The notes beneath the pieces are model-generated. The model did not search any database. It was given only the letters and a program-made list of their open reading frames with translations, and was not told the DNA's origin. Position numbers and translations under genes: made by a program. From contig CM059973.1 in NCBI GenBank assembly GCA_030490835.1, positions 62,252,008 through 62,316,007 of the forward strand: DNA of 64,000 nucleotides, read 5' to 3'. This document shows, piece by piece, positions 11,620-23,056 of this stretch; position 1 is the stretch's first letter, and the number at the start of each line of letters is the position of its first letter. Source of the DNA: Annona cherimola (taxonomy: Eukaryota; Streptophyta; Magnoliopsida; Magnoliales; Annonaceae).

Positions 11620-11632
11620 GAGCACCAAAATT

Positions 11633-11640
11633 TATAAAAG
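11633..11640 (+). promoter_or_regulatory. TATA box of the Tekay LTR
   Basis: TATAAAAG lies 76 nt inside the LTR, in the sense of the element and directly after the inverted repeat. It would place the transcript start near 11665-11670, giving a short U3. Confidence 0.55.
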
Positions 11641-14600
11641 GCGAGGGAAGGGTCAAATGATCGAACCAGGGAGAAAAAAAAGAAGAGAGAGAGAGAGAAG
11701 AAGAAGAAGAAGAAGAAGGGAAGAGAAGGAGCAGGAAGAAGAGGGAGAGGGAAGGAAGGGAGATAAGGGGAAGCTCCTCGTCGTCGTCGTCACCATGCCG
11801 CCGTCCCATTGCCGGTCATCGGTCGCCGGAGTTAAGGGAGAAATTAGATTATTTTGTTGGGTTTTTCTCAATTTTTGCCCAAATTATGCTAGAAACGCGA
11901 GAGTTTTGCTAAAATATCTTAGATAAATATGTATAAAAGTAAAATACATAGATTTGAGTAGTAGATTTAGTTGTTTAGGGATTCAAGAGTTGAAATTGCA
12001 GGGTTTTGATTTTTACCCCAAATATTAATGAAAAATCATGGAGGTTTTGATAAATTCATAAATACGAGGATCTATGGAGCCTAAATCATGAAAATGAAAG
12101 GCTAAAATTAAGCCTAAGTATGGATTTTAATTCAAGAGTGGTATATCCAAATTTTCTTGTTCCAAATCATGATAAAATAGTTGCAAACACTATTAGGATG
12201 TGTTAATTATAGATTAATATGCCCAATTCGAGGTAGAAAGAGAAAAATTGAAAATTTTTAAAACCCGTGGAAATTGGGCAGCCCCAAAAACGTGGGTTAA
12301 ACATGGAGCTTTTAGAGTGTTTGGCTTAAACATTATTTATGGGTAAATTTTAAGATATTTGGAGAGTTAAAAATACAATGAAAAAAATTATGAAGATATT
12401 ATGCTAAGTTGTAGGTAGGATACAAGTGTCGGAATTTTATGTAAAATTATTAAATAGCTAATTCACATAGTATAAGAGTGACTAAATAAGTTTTAATATG
12501 ACTAACATATATGTTTAAGTTGGGCATTTAATGGATGAAAAAATATAAGTGGAGTAAATGCCCTTAAATAGTCTATGTAATTTTAAATATAATGTAAAGA
12601 ACATTATAATTAAAATAGGGATTTAAATGAAAATATTTTCCTCATCAAAGGGAGTCTTGTGGACTCTCATTGAATAAGGAAAGCTAAAATTAACTTTTGA
12701 ATCAATTTACCTTTAAACATTAAAATTAGGATGCAATACATGATGATTAATTTGTCCTTAGTCAAAATTGTTAATTTTGGTAGGAAAAGGAAAGGAGAAA
12801 GTGGAAGACACGACTTAAGATTCTGAAGTAAGTAAGATTTTCAAATTTATTAAATTGTTGTGACAAAAATTTCTACTTTGTCACTTACTTTGAGAAAGGA
12901 TGTTTGCAACAAATGTTTATGTTATGTTTTTATATGTTCATTAGAAATATGTACAAATCAAGTAATTTTTAATAGTTATTCTAATTAAATTTTATATAAA
13001 CAACAAAATCTTTAGGAATGACCATTACCCTATTTTCATTATTTATGTATATATATTTGTGCTGTTAAAACATGATTTTCAATTTGATTTCTAGGAACAA
13101 ATCTTTTCTTTATGAGCAGTCGAGCCAACTCCTTTCATAACATAGATGCATTTGATCGCTTGTGCAAATGGAATCCATGCATGAAAATGAATGTAAGGCT
13201 TCGCTAAGATTGTAATTAGGTAGGTAGTCCGTTCTTGATGTTGCCTCACTGGTGCCTCTAGCGTATGGGTGGATGATCATTTGGTAAGTGTCATCCACCA
13301 AAAAGGATAATATGTCATTGAGTGATACATGTTTGTGATTATATTTCACCCTCATGCATATATGATATTTCCATGGAGGTTTTCACAGATTTTTTTAAAC
13401 AATGGTTACTTACTGGGTTTTTTGAATTCACCATTTTCATTAAACAGTTGCAGAATATCATGATACCAAGAGCTATGGAGACTTCACTGGGAAGATGGGC
13501 AGTGAAGTGGAGAATTCTATGAGCTCTTACATGTTTAAAGTATGATGCAATAAACTAGACTTTAGAAGTACTAAAATTTTATTTGAAATCTTTGAAGTAT
13601 GTTTTTTTTTTTTATATTAGTGTGGATTATATATATATATGTTTTGTGTATGGCGTGGAAGGTATTGGAAGTATCATTTTTTTTATACTTATGTGAATTA
13701 TATGGATATATATTATGTATGATGGAGAAATGTTTGAAGTATGAGTGATATGGTGTAAATATGATGAATTTGTGAAGAAAAAGGGGGCGATTGTGTTCTG
13801 AAGAAGTGAAACAGATTATTTTTTGATGTGAAGGGTTATATGGTAAATATTTGTATTTAGGGAACGTCCTAGTTATAGACGGGATATTGCTGAAATTTTT
13901 ATAGAAATTTAAAAAAATTTAGACCATTTTCTTTACCACTTATCCATTTTATCACTATTTGGTGTATAAACCCAAGCTAGGTTATGGACTTCACCACTTT
14001 CAAAAAATTCTTGATATGAAATCCTATAACAAACTTAACATATAAAGAAGTCATAAGTGGGGGCGCTACACAAAATACCTCAAATTTAGCTTCTCTTTAC
14101 TTTGATTACATTTATATATTAAACCTTTAATGAACCACTAGTCATCTCATATCAATCTGTATCCATGTTAAAACATAGATATATAGAAAATTGCTCATAA
14201 TAAACATTAATGTAAATCATCAATTAAATACTCAAATCCGAATAAATATTTAACTAAACTTTCATTATCCTGCTGAGACTAGTAATATGCTGCATCCTTT
14301 ACTTTTTCTATTAACTAAGAAAATAAAAATTGGGGTGAGTTCGGGCAAATTTAGTAAGTAGAAAAGTGAATGAAGACTACTAAATATTGAAAATTCAATA
14401 AAAAATTCCATCGATATACTAAGATTTTTATAAATATTTAATAGGTAAATGTTCATACTAATACTGCAATGCAATTACTCATGATCATACACTTAATCGT
14501 TTTAACTTTATTTCCTTTTTAACTTAGTGACCCATGGACTGGAATCAATTTCATCGCATCTATGTAAGTCTTTAATCATAACTTTAACTTTAAGTCATCT

Positions 14601-16327
14601 TTCTCATGTCATGCACGTGCATTCAAACATTATGCTCATGACATGCTAATTATGTTTTCTAAAATACCAATCAAATGTATAAACTAAAATTTCTTTGTAA
14701 ATAATTCAAATATAATAAATATCACATAAATCACATAAAATTTATTGAAATGAAAGTCTATCAAATAAAATTCACATAAAAATGCATGGGCATGAACCAT
14801 CATATACATAGGAAAGCATAGAAAATCTTAAAATTCAATTCAATTTTACTTACCTCATATTTGCAAACCACACTTTCTTTCTTGAATTTCAATACTAAGC
14901 TCAACCATTGAATCCTTCATCATCCAAATATACACAAAATTCATCAATATAATTTCTATAATTTTCCTCTTCCATCTTTGTTATATAAAATTGCCAATGC
15001 AAATCAATCCATGTTTTCCAATTTCATATTGGCATTAATATGATTAAAAATTCCTTTTCTCAAAATTTTTCATCCAAATGTGAATCAATCCATTTTATCT
15101 CAAATAACATATAAAATTCAATATTATCTATAAAGTTATAATTTTCTTCCATTTATATACCACTCCACTTTTCAAATAAAATTCAACACTAAACTTTAAT
15201 TTTATTCTTTCTATTATTCCACCATATTAGTAAGAGTATAACTAATATTCAATCATAGTAATTTCTATGAAAATTTTAATTATACTTAAGCACTAATTCC
15301 CATCGCTCAATCCATAATAGAATTCCACTAAATTTCAACACATCAAATTAATTTAAAAGATGAACAATTAAATTCTTACATTAATAAATAACTATCATAC
15401 CAATTAACCCCTACCACCTAAAATTTCAAAGTTGACATCCTTGCATTTGTTATATCATTATTTTAATATATTGATATAAACACATTCTAAAAAGGTATTA
15501 GAAGTCTACAAGTATATTGCCTTCACAATAGAATACTCCATCCATCCACTTTTAAGATAATATAGTATTATTTACATATCAATCCAAAATTTGAAAGACC
15601 AAAATCCACATATGTCGTATTATATATAATAAAATCTCCAATCAAACATAAACAACCTCATCAATCCTTGTAAATAATATCACATATTAAGATTTATATA
15701 AAACTAAACTTTCTTAACTCTTGATAATGATCAAATCAAATCAATAATATAATATATGTTATATTACAATTAAACTTAAAGCATGATATTCACATCTCAA
15801 TATAAAAAATCAAAATAACGTACCTCAAAGTCATTCATCCACTTTTTCTCCAAATCTTCCAAACTTCAAATCATACTAAATAAAACCATTACATGATTCA
15901 AAAGCCCTCTCTTCCTCCTTTCCCTTCTCTTTCTCCCCCTCCCCTTTCGTTTTTTCCTTTTCTGCAGCTGTTTTTTTTTTAATTATTTTTTTAAAGAGAA
16001 AACCTAACACTAGTTGTACGTTGAGTTGAGTGATAAGAATTTTTGAAAATTTCAAAATAGTCCTCATAATAATCCTATTTATAAATACATCCCTAGGATT
16101 TTACATCCTACCTACCTTATAATAATTTTGTCCTCAAAATTTAACGTCATATGATATAAATATCTTCTTTTGTGGTACAAATAAAATTACCAACACATCT
16201 TAACTTACTTCAGCATAGAAATATTTTACTGCAACAACATGATTTTGACCATTGATCGTTCAACGAAAATTAAACGACCATCATTTCACAAATACAAAGA
16301 TAACCTCAATAAGATCTTCTCAAAACT

Positions 16328-17165
16328 TTTTTGATGAGAAAGAGTATAACTTTACTAAAGAACAGAAGAATCAAGATACAAAAAATTTACAAGAAAGTTG
16401 GGCGGTTTTCCCCACCACGTTTTAACACTGTCAACTTGTTTGGGTGCAAAATCAGCGAGTTAATGAGCCATGCCATTTCCTGACTTAAGAACATGACTAA
16501 AAGTTAGATTTATGAAGCAGTTGGCACGTTGTTTGATTTCATTGATAATAGTTCCAACGCAAGAAATCACCAGACAGTTACCCTCCAAAACGTTGATCAG
16601 GGATAACGAATCATTCTCCACCTCTAGCTTGGTAAACTTCAATTCAACTCCTCAATCCAAACCACATTTGATGGTAAAGCTTCCATCGATAAAGCATCGG
16701 TCCAGCCATCCACTTTCCAAGTCCTAGCTGCCATGAACTTGCCCGAGTCATCCCTAAGGAATTCCCCTATTCTAGCGCAGTCATCACGGACATTCCTCCT
16801 GCTGTCAACATTCATTTTCAGGTGGCCCGTATTCGGAGCCCTCCACCTAGGATGCAGCGATAAATCGAACAAACCAGTCCCACCAGAATCCTGTGCGTCA
16901 TTAAAACTATCAATGTAGGATTGGCACCAATCCAACACGCTCGAAAAAGCAGGCCATTCACCATCCTCCCTTAACTGGTTTCTCAAAAACCATATTCTCC
17001 AACAGAAAATGATGAAGAACGGCAGCTGCTATCGTCAATGGCAGCAGAGAAAACCCTGAAAAGGCATGCTAAAGCCAGTCTTGGGATCCAAATCCTACCA
17101 GAATCAATGATCTTAGACAGTTCCGCATTCATCCATTTATAATGTCCTCCCTAATTCCATTACAC
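16328..17165 (-). pseudogene. LINE 3' remnant with RNase H domain
   Basis: Minus-strand translation shows the end of a plant L1 element. First comes FCWRIWFLRNQLREDGEWPA. Then an RVT_3-type RNase H follows: LKMNVDS (first acidic position), IGEFLRDDSGKFMAARTW, then after a one-base frameshift near 16640 KLEVENDSLSLINVLEG, and FSHVLKSGNGMAH. A stop follows, then a short 3' UTR ending ctttctcatcaaaaaa (minus strand), the usual L1 3' end and A tail at about 16328. The reverse transcriptase is absent, so the copy is 5'-truncated. It lies inside copy B and is missing from copy A, which dates it after the A/B duplication. Confidence 0.8.
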
Positions 17166-17213
17166 AAGAGACAAGCCAGGTTAACTTAATGTATTAACTT
17201 AATTACATAAATC

Positions 17214-17578
17214 GATCCTGTTAGCTCGAGCTAAGCAAACGTCTCACTTATTTCACCTCATAAAACCTAGTTACAATACTTTTTTTACTTTTTTTTTCAT
17301 ACACTTGTTTATCTCAGTGTATTTAACATATAAACCAAGTTTTACCATTTTTGGATATGTGTATATATTTTTTTAAGATTTTTAAACATCTATGTGTATA
17401 TATATATTGGAAATATCTCCATCTTTAAATACATATCCAAAAATAGCAAAACTTAGTTTCTATGTTAAATACACTTAGATAAACAAGTGTATGAAGAAAA
17501 AAGTAAAAAGAAATATTATAAATGAGTTTTTTAAGATAGGCTAAGTAAGAGATTTGTTTAGAACAAGCTAACAGGATC
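17214..17578. mobile_element. Foldback (long terminal inverted repeat) MITE-like element
   Basis: The left arm starts GATCCTGTTAGCT at 17214. The right arm ends with the inverse AGCTAACAGGATC at 17578. The arms stay complementary for roughly 150 bp each, including matching catacacttgtttatct blocks and tttttggatatgt near the loop, with a short AT-rich centre (about 17365-17415). It codes for nothing. It lies in the insertion of copy B next to the LINE remnant. A clear target-site duplication was not found, so the superfamily is open. Confidence 0.75.
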
Positions 17579-19245
17579 ATTTCTCCTAAAAAATGTAGTA
17601 ACTTAAAATAGCTATAAATCACTTTTTTTACTGGTTATCATTTGCTTTTTATATATTACTAAAAGAGTAATATATTAAATTTCATCAATATATTTCATCA
17701 TTCAACTAACTTAACAACTAATTGCAAGCCTCATTCTCAATGGAGAGTCTTATCCTTGAATTTATTGAAACTTAACAGTGAATAAACTTTAGTAATTATC
17801 ATATGCTATATTGGAAAAAAATCTCAAATCAAGTTCAATCCATCCTGCTAAATAAAATTCCACAATTAGAATATAAACTTCAATGAAAGGGTCTCCAAAG
17901 GACCCCCAATTACAAACAATCTTCAAAAGCAACTAAATTATACCAATGAATTTTTCTAAATTATGTAACAAAGGAAAATATGTAATCCACACATGCTCCA
18001 TCATAGTTCCTTGTTGAAATAACTTCTAACAAATAGCCTTTGTGATTTATACCATAACCTAATAATGTTAATCTATTATTAGATATTATCAAAAACACTA
18101 TTAATAGGATATCAAAACTTCAAAATCCAAACTTACATTAAAACCTTCAAATCTAAACTCATATCCTACTAAATAAATATTTTTCTTTATCTTGCTAAAC
18201 CAAGAATTTTCAATATCAATTTAAATGAAACATAAACTTAATAAGTATCATCATCCAAGTAAAACATACATCCCTCCGCATTCCTGTCTAAGCACCAATC
18301 TCATGTTGGCCTCATACTTTAATCTTATCATCTAAAAATAACAATATAAGAAAATGTGAATCTGAGCCAACTCACTAAGTAGGATATATATATGTTCAAA
18401 TGCTCGCAATAATATCACATAAATTAGTATATTATTGATATAATTGTTATAAATAATCTGACTATTTTCAAAAAATGAGAATAAGAAATATACGTATAAT
18501 TTCTAATAAATTAATGTATGTTGGGTGAGGCCTGTCAGGATATGATTAATCCATTGTGGCCCTATTTTTTGAATTTAGACTTAAATTTCTGACCTATTAT
18601 TGGATCATAAAAATTTTGATTTTACCCTGTCAAAATGGGTCAAATCATGAGTTGACCTACCCCAATCCCCACCTTTTTTTTATATATAGGGAATTCCCAC
18701 CTTTAATTTTATGCAGAAAAGAAAGTATCATAGTATACAATGCCTTCATAAAAATTATAGGAAAGGAAGGAAGATTTCACTTTATTCCCAAGCAATTGTC
18801 AGCAAAGTGGACAAATTTGTGTCATCACATACTTTGATGAGAAGCCGTAGAATTCTTTGTGGAGGGCTAAGTAGCATAAAGAGAAAAGAAGTTTTCTTGG
18901 AAAGCTTAACATTGATTTTGAAGTGTAATTTCTTCTTTCATTCTCTCTGCTGCTTTATATAGTCTTGATGTCTAACTTTTCTTGTCTTCTTAGTCTACTC
19001 TATCATGATTGTGAGATTAGATTCAGTACTGTCCCTTAGATGGTTTTATCGAGGAGAGAGCGGATGTTCCTGGATTAGATAGATCATTTACAAGAGAGTG
19101 ATGTTCACAGATTGTATGACAACATGCTAGTAGATTAAGCAGGTGATCATGCCTTGTGCAATGTGAAAAAATGGTATTGTACATCTGCCTATTTACACTC
19201 TACTATAGTCCATGGGGCCTTATGATCTACATGCAATGTGCCATG

Positions 19246-20841
19246 CGGATTGAGTGTTGGTAAAATTCTTGCAACTATCAAGAGCTTTAAATATCATGCC
19301 CTTTCACTTAAGTTTCAGTTGACAATTCCAGCTAATAGTTATCAAGAATGGATTGCCGGGGCGATCGGCAGTTTCTCTATCATTAATATGATATTAAGTA
19401 ATGTGGCTTGCTCGATTTATTGAGTTATGCTTCTATGAAATATACAACACTTATATGTAATTCATTCATTTTTTCACCTTAACTATTAATAAAAAATTCG
19501 CTCAATCTATTATATTTATCATGATTTATATTGTTATGGAGATCCTATCATTTATCTAGTATAGTTTCCATCGTCAAATCTCAAACAAAACTTTTAAACT
19601 AAATATAAAATATTGAATTCCCTCAATGAAAGTTCTTATATCACGCAATTATTTCCAGCCAAATTGATTCAATACAATCAGCTGCAAGCAATAATAAATT
19701 CAACTGAAAATGATATGTCCCTAACATATGATCCTCATGAAATCAATTAACTAAGTCTAATTTGTTTCCGTATTAGACTAAAATCTGGCAAAGCTTCGGT
19801 TTTCTCTTGTTAATTATTTTATAAACTTGATTTATAATATGAGATGAGAAAAAAGTGAAGTTATGTGTAAGGTTCTCGTTGGAACAATAATAAATACAAA
19901 TTTCATTAATTTCAGTGTTGCAGGGTTTTTAGGCTCATTATGGTTTTAAAAATTGAATTTCGTTCTCCCAAAGCAAGTCTTTGTCGGGACTATAATTATT
20001 CCAAGTTACAAACCAAACCGGCGTAGTAGATGCACGGTGCCAGGTGTAGGCCATTTGCGGTTCTAAAATTATTTAGATTTAAAAATATGACAACCCGTCA
20101 AGCACATTAAGATGGGGTTCATTTCCTGCAAAATACCGCTCACGCCTAATAGAATGCTATAATAATTTATACAATTATTTATCAATGTAGAAATTATGTT
20201 CTCCATAGTTTAGCTATTAAAAATATCAAACTATTTTATAACATTGATTTTATATTAATATAAAATAAAGGTCATACACATAATTAATTTGGATGAAAAT
20301 TATTATGCTAGTAAAGTAAATAATTCTAAATATAATTAGCAGAATAGTTATTAATTTTATGATCAAGTGGGCCTATTTGTAGTGAAATGCATTGCTATGC
20401 ACTTCAGTATTTTCGTAAAAAGATATATGTACTTTCGGGAGAGTTAAAATATTTTTGAAAATTGAGGGAGATGCTGACTGAGGTATATGAGCCATGTAGG
20501 GGAATTTTTTGAAATATCATTTCAAGCCACGAAACGAAAACACAAAATATCATACAACAGAAGTCGGACAATCGAGCCCAGATGAACTCAAACACAAAGG
20601 CCAAAGCATCTCTTCTTCACACGCACGGTTCCATGTAGATCTGCCCTTGGACTGGAATCATTTGCATGCCGTGATTACATATGGGAACAGACAGAAATGT
20701 CATGGAAGTCCGACAACTGCGCGAATTCAGGTATTCACCAAGGCGTCTCTTTCCTCTGCATCAGTAACTTCGTTTTGGTGTCATTCCCCAGACCAGATGT
20801 TCGATGCAGAAAATCAAAGGGCATTGGCCCTGAATGCGTTC
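19246..20841. other. Intergenic region upstream of the secreted-protein gene
   Basis: AT-rich sequence with no recognised gene, repeat array or RNA gene. The last 300 bp before the TATA box are less AT-rich and hold a GCATGC (RY-like) core near 20666, which may belong to the gene's promoter. An ORF at 20509-20850 overlaps the TATA box and has no recognisable features. Confidence 0.4.
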
Positions 20842-20850
20842 TATAAATAG
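20842..20850 (+). promoter_or_regulatory. TATA box of the secreted proline-rich protein gene
   Basis: TATAAATAG lies 64 nt upstream of the ATG at 20906. This spacing predicts transcription starting near 20870-20875 and a leader of about 30 nt. It also argues against the in-frame upstream ATG at 20834, which would precede the transcript. Confidence 0.75.
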
Positions 20851-20905
20851 CTGCAGCTTCCCTCCGGGCAATGTCATCAAACAAGCTCGATCTGATCTGA
20901 CAGAG

Positions 20906-21184
20906 ATGTCGCTCCCACTGTTTCTAGTTTTTCTTCTGGGGTTGGCAGCATTCGTTGCTCCTACAGAAGCAGTAGCTGGCGGCTATCAGTACAAGCCCGA
21001 TGCTGCAGCAACACCCATTCCCAGCCCCGCTCCAAGTCCACTTATAGCTGCTGAGGTACCCAAACCGGGACATGTACTTGGTACCAGTCCGGGGACGCCA
21101 CCGCCACGAACACAACCAATAGACATTCCCATACGCCGTAAACCACCACGACCGGGCTTTCTGGGATACCATCGAATTGATTGA
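20906..21184 (+). CDS. Small secreted proline-rich protein (92 aa), function unknown
   Basis: This is the only credible intact host gene in the window. The protein begins MSLPLFLVFLLGLAAFVAP, a clear signal peptide with likely cleavage around residues 22-24 (after TEAVA). The mature part is about 68 residues and rich in Pro, Ala and Gly. It contains TPIPSPAPSPL, then GTSPGTPPPRTQPIDIPI, then a basic RRKPPRPGFLGYHRID tail. There are no cysteines in the mature part and no transmembrane segment after the signal. Start choice: the ATG at 20906 sits 64 nt after a TATA box, whereas the longer frame from 20834 begins before that box. The coding region is far more GC-rich than its surroundings. It could be a cell-wall proline-rich protein or a precursor of a secreted signalling peptide; the dibasic RR before the tail is compatible with processing. 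I recognise no named family. No intron is needed. A second copy of its 3' flank lies at 380-720. Confidence 0.7.
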   Translation: MSLPLFLVFLLGLAAFVAPTEAVAGGYQYKPDAAATPIPSPAPSPLIAAEVPKPGHVLGTSPGTPPPRTQPIDIPIRRKPPRPGFLGYHRID

Positions 21185-21281
21185 GAACTCCAGCATAGAA
21201 GCCATAGCCAGCTCCCAACTCCTGTTGAAATGCATCTCCCAGAATCCCAGATTGCCATAGTGCTTCCCACATCGCAAGGGA

Positions 21282-21303
21282 CATCTATCTATCTATCTAT
21301 CTA
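21282..21303. repeat. (ATCT)n microsatellite in the gene's 3' UTR or flank
   Basis: Five tandem tetranucleotides (atctatctatct...) about 100 nt after the stop codon. Confidence 0.85.
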
Positions 21304-21390
21304 CCATACGTACAGATAGGAAAAATTATTTAAGACCTGATGCAATGGCTTCTTATATCGTGCTATATATATCCGATCGCAGTTGCTTCT

Positions 21391-21738
21391 TGTATTCTGA
21401 TGTAATGCGTTCATTTATGAGGAATGTAAGCTTTTCATTTTCGCAATCACTTAAGAGTTAAGGATTTTAGATTTCTACTTGTTCTGCTGATGCGTGCGTC
21501 TCAGATGTTTGCAATTTAGTTGGAAGAAATAAATTATCCTGGGCACTTTAAAGAGACTGAAGGCAAATTAATAATTAAATAACCTAAGCACCTCATCGTC
21601 TTAAATGGTTTATGTTGTTACAATGCTACCAATTTGATTAAATGAAATAACAAATATTGATTTATTTACAGCAACCTTTGCTGGTGCCTTATTTCTGTTA
21701 GACAACACTGCAAGGAAACTCACTTTTTAGCTATTTTT
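21391..21738 (+). repeat. 3' flank of the secreted-protein gene, duplicated at 380-720
   Basis: Collinear with 380-720 (shared tgtaatgcgttcatttat, ctacttgttctgctgatgcg and others). It lies 200-550 nt after the stop codon and probably includes the end of the 3' UTR. It is interrupted on its right by a foldback element absent from the other copy. Confidence 0.75.
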
Positions 21739-21755
21739 AATGCAACAAAAAACCT

Positions 21756-22158
21756 TTACACATGAATATATATGTGAACAAATGTGACCCATAAACATAC
21801 TTGATTGGGATGAAACTTGGTTTCCTAAATAGACAAATGATGTTAAATATAATGAATGAATTAGATTTCCATTAAGGATAAAAATCTTAGATTTTGAAGG
21901 GATTACATGGATCCGCATCTATATAACCGATTATGTAGAAGCATGACCGATATATATAGGGCTCTACTTCTATGTAACCAAGTTATATAGAAGTGGTCCC
22001 ATGTAACCCCCTCAAATTTTAAGATATTGATCTTTGATGGAAAATTCAATTTAATTATTGCATTTAACACCATTTGTTTAGGTCAGAGACCAAGCTTCAT
22101 CTAAATCAAGTATATTCATGGGCCACATTTGCTCAAAAATATGTATATTCATGTGTAA
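21756..22158. mobile_element. Foldback MITE-like element (about 403 bp), nearly all inverted repeat
   Basis: Begins TTACACATGAATATA and ends with the inverse TATATTCATGTGTAA. The two arms, about 195 bp each, match through blocks such as atacttgatt/aatcaagtat, aaacttggtttcc and its counterpart ggtctctgacc, ttccatta/gatggaa and ggttatatagaagtgg. The loop lies near 21940-21955. A transcript through it would form a long, imperfect hairpin, as in miRNA-like precursors. It codes for nothing. The other copy of the gene flank (380-720) lacks it. Confidence 0.8.
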
Positions 22159-22387
22159 ATTATGAAAAATGCTTAGATCCCTTCATACATTTATTAGAAT
22201 GTAACAATACTTTATAAGATCATTTATCTACATATTATTGATATTTTAGATGATTTAGTGTTGAAAAAACTACTTTAAAGTTGATATTTTTGAACTATTT
22301 TATTACGTTGATTTTATATATTTATAGATGAGACCCATATACAGTGAAATTAAAAAATAAAAGAGTTTCTAGTATATTAAAAATGTG

Positions 22388-22480
22388 TTAAACGCAATGG
22401 ATAAGCGTTGATTTTCCATCAACCATCAAAATTTTAAAAATAGAGGAATTACATAGAAAGGGGGTTTCATAGAAGTGGGA
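22388..22480. repeat. Single diverged arm related to the foldback element
   Basis: The stretch gattttccatcaaccatcaa ... gaggaattacatag ... ttcatagaagtgggac resembles the inverse of the right arm at 21756-22158 (ttttccatcaaagatcaa, gggggttacatgg, accacttctat). No partner arm is obvious, so it is probably a decayed or partial relative. Confidence 0.45.
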
Positions 22481-22486
22481 CAGATG

Positions 22487-22526
22487 TATACATATATACG
22501 TATATATATATAGAGAGAGAGAGGGA
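22487..22526. repeat. (TA)n(GA)n compound microsatellite
   Basis: Alternating TA followed by GAGAGA runs (tacatatatacgtatatata, then tagagagagagagg). Confidence 0.8.
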
Positions 22527-23056
22527 GCTATTCCGGTGTAGCGCCATTGCACTGAAACAGTAAGATATTTGCCCATTTATGAGTTTCACACATATTAGAA
22601 ATGCAATGAAACTTTATATTCCCACCAAACATAAAATTTTAAAAGTTTACAAACAGTCGAACGCACATTCTTGTCTGAAAATCCACCATTCACATCATTA
22701 CAAATATTAAAAGAAAAGGCTTCAATTTTCTTCTTCATCAAGATCAACAACGACATCTTCACCTTGCCCGCCAATATTAGCATATAAACAATCAACAATA
22801 AATCATGCAATGAATTTCACAAATCAATGCTATAAGTGTTATAAGTGAAGCTCATAAACACAAGAAATCAATGCTAAGTTGCTAACACCTTTTAAAAGAG
22901 TCTCTTATTTTTTCAATATTTCATAATCAACCATTCCTTATTACTTCAACGCAACATGATCCTTAGGAGTATTTTTCTTCTCTTTTCCTTCTTCTTCTTT
23001 TTAAAAAAAATTATGTTAGGGACTATCGATTATGTTTCCTTTGAATGAAAACCAGT

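Larger units (their letters stand above)
6740..14070 (+). mobile_element. Ty3 chromovirus (Tekay/Del type), decayed, 5' LTR missing
   Basis: The plus-strand order is gag, two zinc knuckles, protease, reverse transcriptase, RNase H, integrase with chromodomain, polypurine tract, then a 2.5-kb 3' LTR. This order and the C-terminal chromodomain are diagnostic of chromoviruses. The element carries many stops and frameshifts. No matching 5' LTR or clear primer-binding site is present to the left. That side instead joins unidentified sequence and then repeat A. The 3' LTR ends at 14070, exactly where copy B begins, so this element cut copy B. Confidence 0.85.
11557..14070 (+). mobile_element. 3' LTR of the plus-strand Tekay element
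   Basis: The LTR begins TTAGGGCCCG (TG changed to TT) straight after the polypurine tract. It ends GGGGGCGCTACA at 14070, after which repeat copy B starts, giving 2514 bp. It contains a perfect 11-bp hairpin near its start, a TATA box, a GA-rich then CGT/CCG-rich segment (about 11670-11830), and otherwise AT-rich sequence. Several ORFs in the GA- and CCG-rich part are compositional and not genes. Confidence 0.75.
14071..19245 (-). repeat. Large dispersed repeat, copy B (direct orientation to copy A)
   Basis: Collinear with 1335-5386, beginning immediately after the Tekay 3' LTR. On the minus strand its LTR starts TGTAAAATCC at 16105, with TATTTATAAATA about 20 nt inside and attttgaggacaaaatt outside. 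Between about 16277 and 17605 it holds sequence absent from copy A (a LINE remnant and a foldback element). It lacks the SINE. No genes of its own are seen. Similarity to A stops at about 19245. Confidence 0.8.

Noticed and set aside
11501..11926. ORFs in the GA-rich and CCG-rich part of the Tekay LTR
   Set aside because: Low-complexity translations (RRRRRREE or SSSLSLSS) inside an LTR; no start context or homology.
1335..19245. Copies A and B as the two LTRs of one giant element enclosing the Tekay genes
   Set aside because: Orientation of LTR signals in A and B is minus while the enclosed genes are plus. The Tekay element has its own 3' LTR (11557-14070), and A/B contain non-LTR sequence.
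20509..20905. Upstream ORF 20509-20850 and longer N-terminus from ATG 20834
   Set aside because: The TATA box at 20842-20850 implies that transcription starts downstream of both. The encoded sequence has no recognisable features.
20924..21284. Antisense ORFs of 80-117 codons over the secreted-protein gene
   Set aside because: They are shadows of a GC-rich coding sequence. The plus strand has the TATA box, signal peptide and sensible stop.
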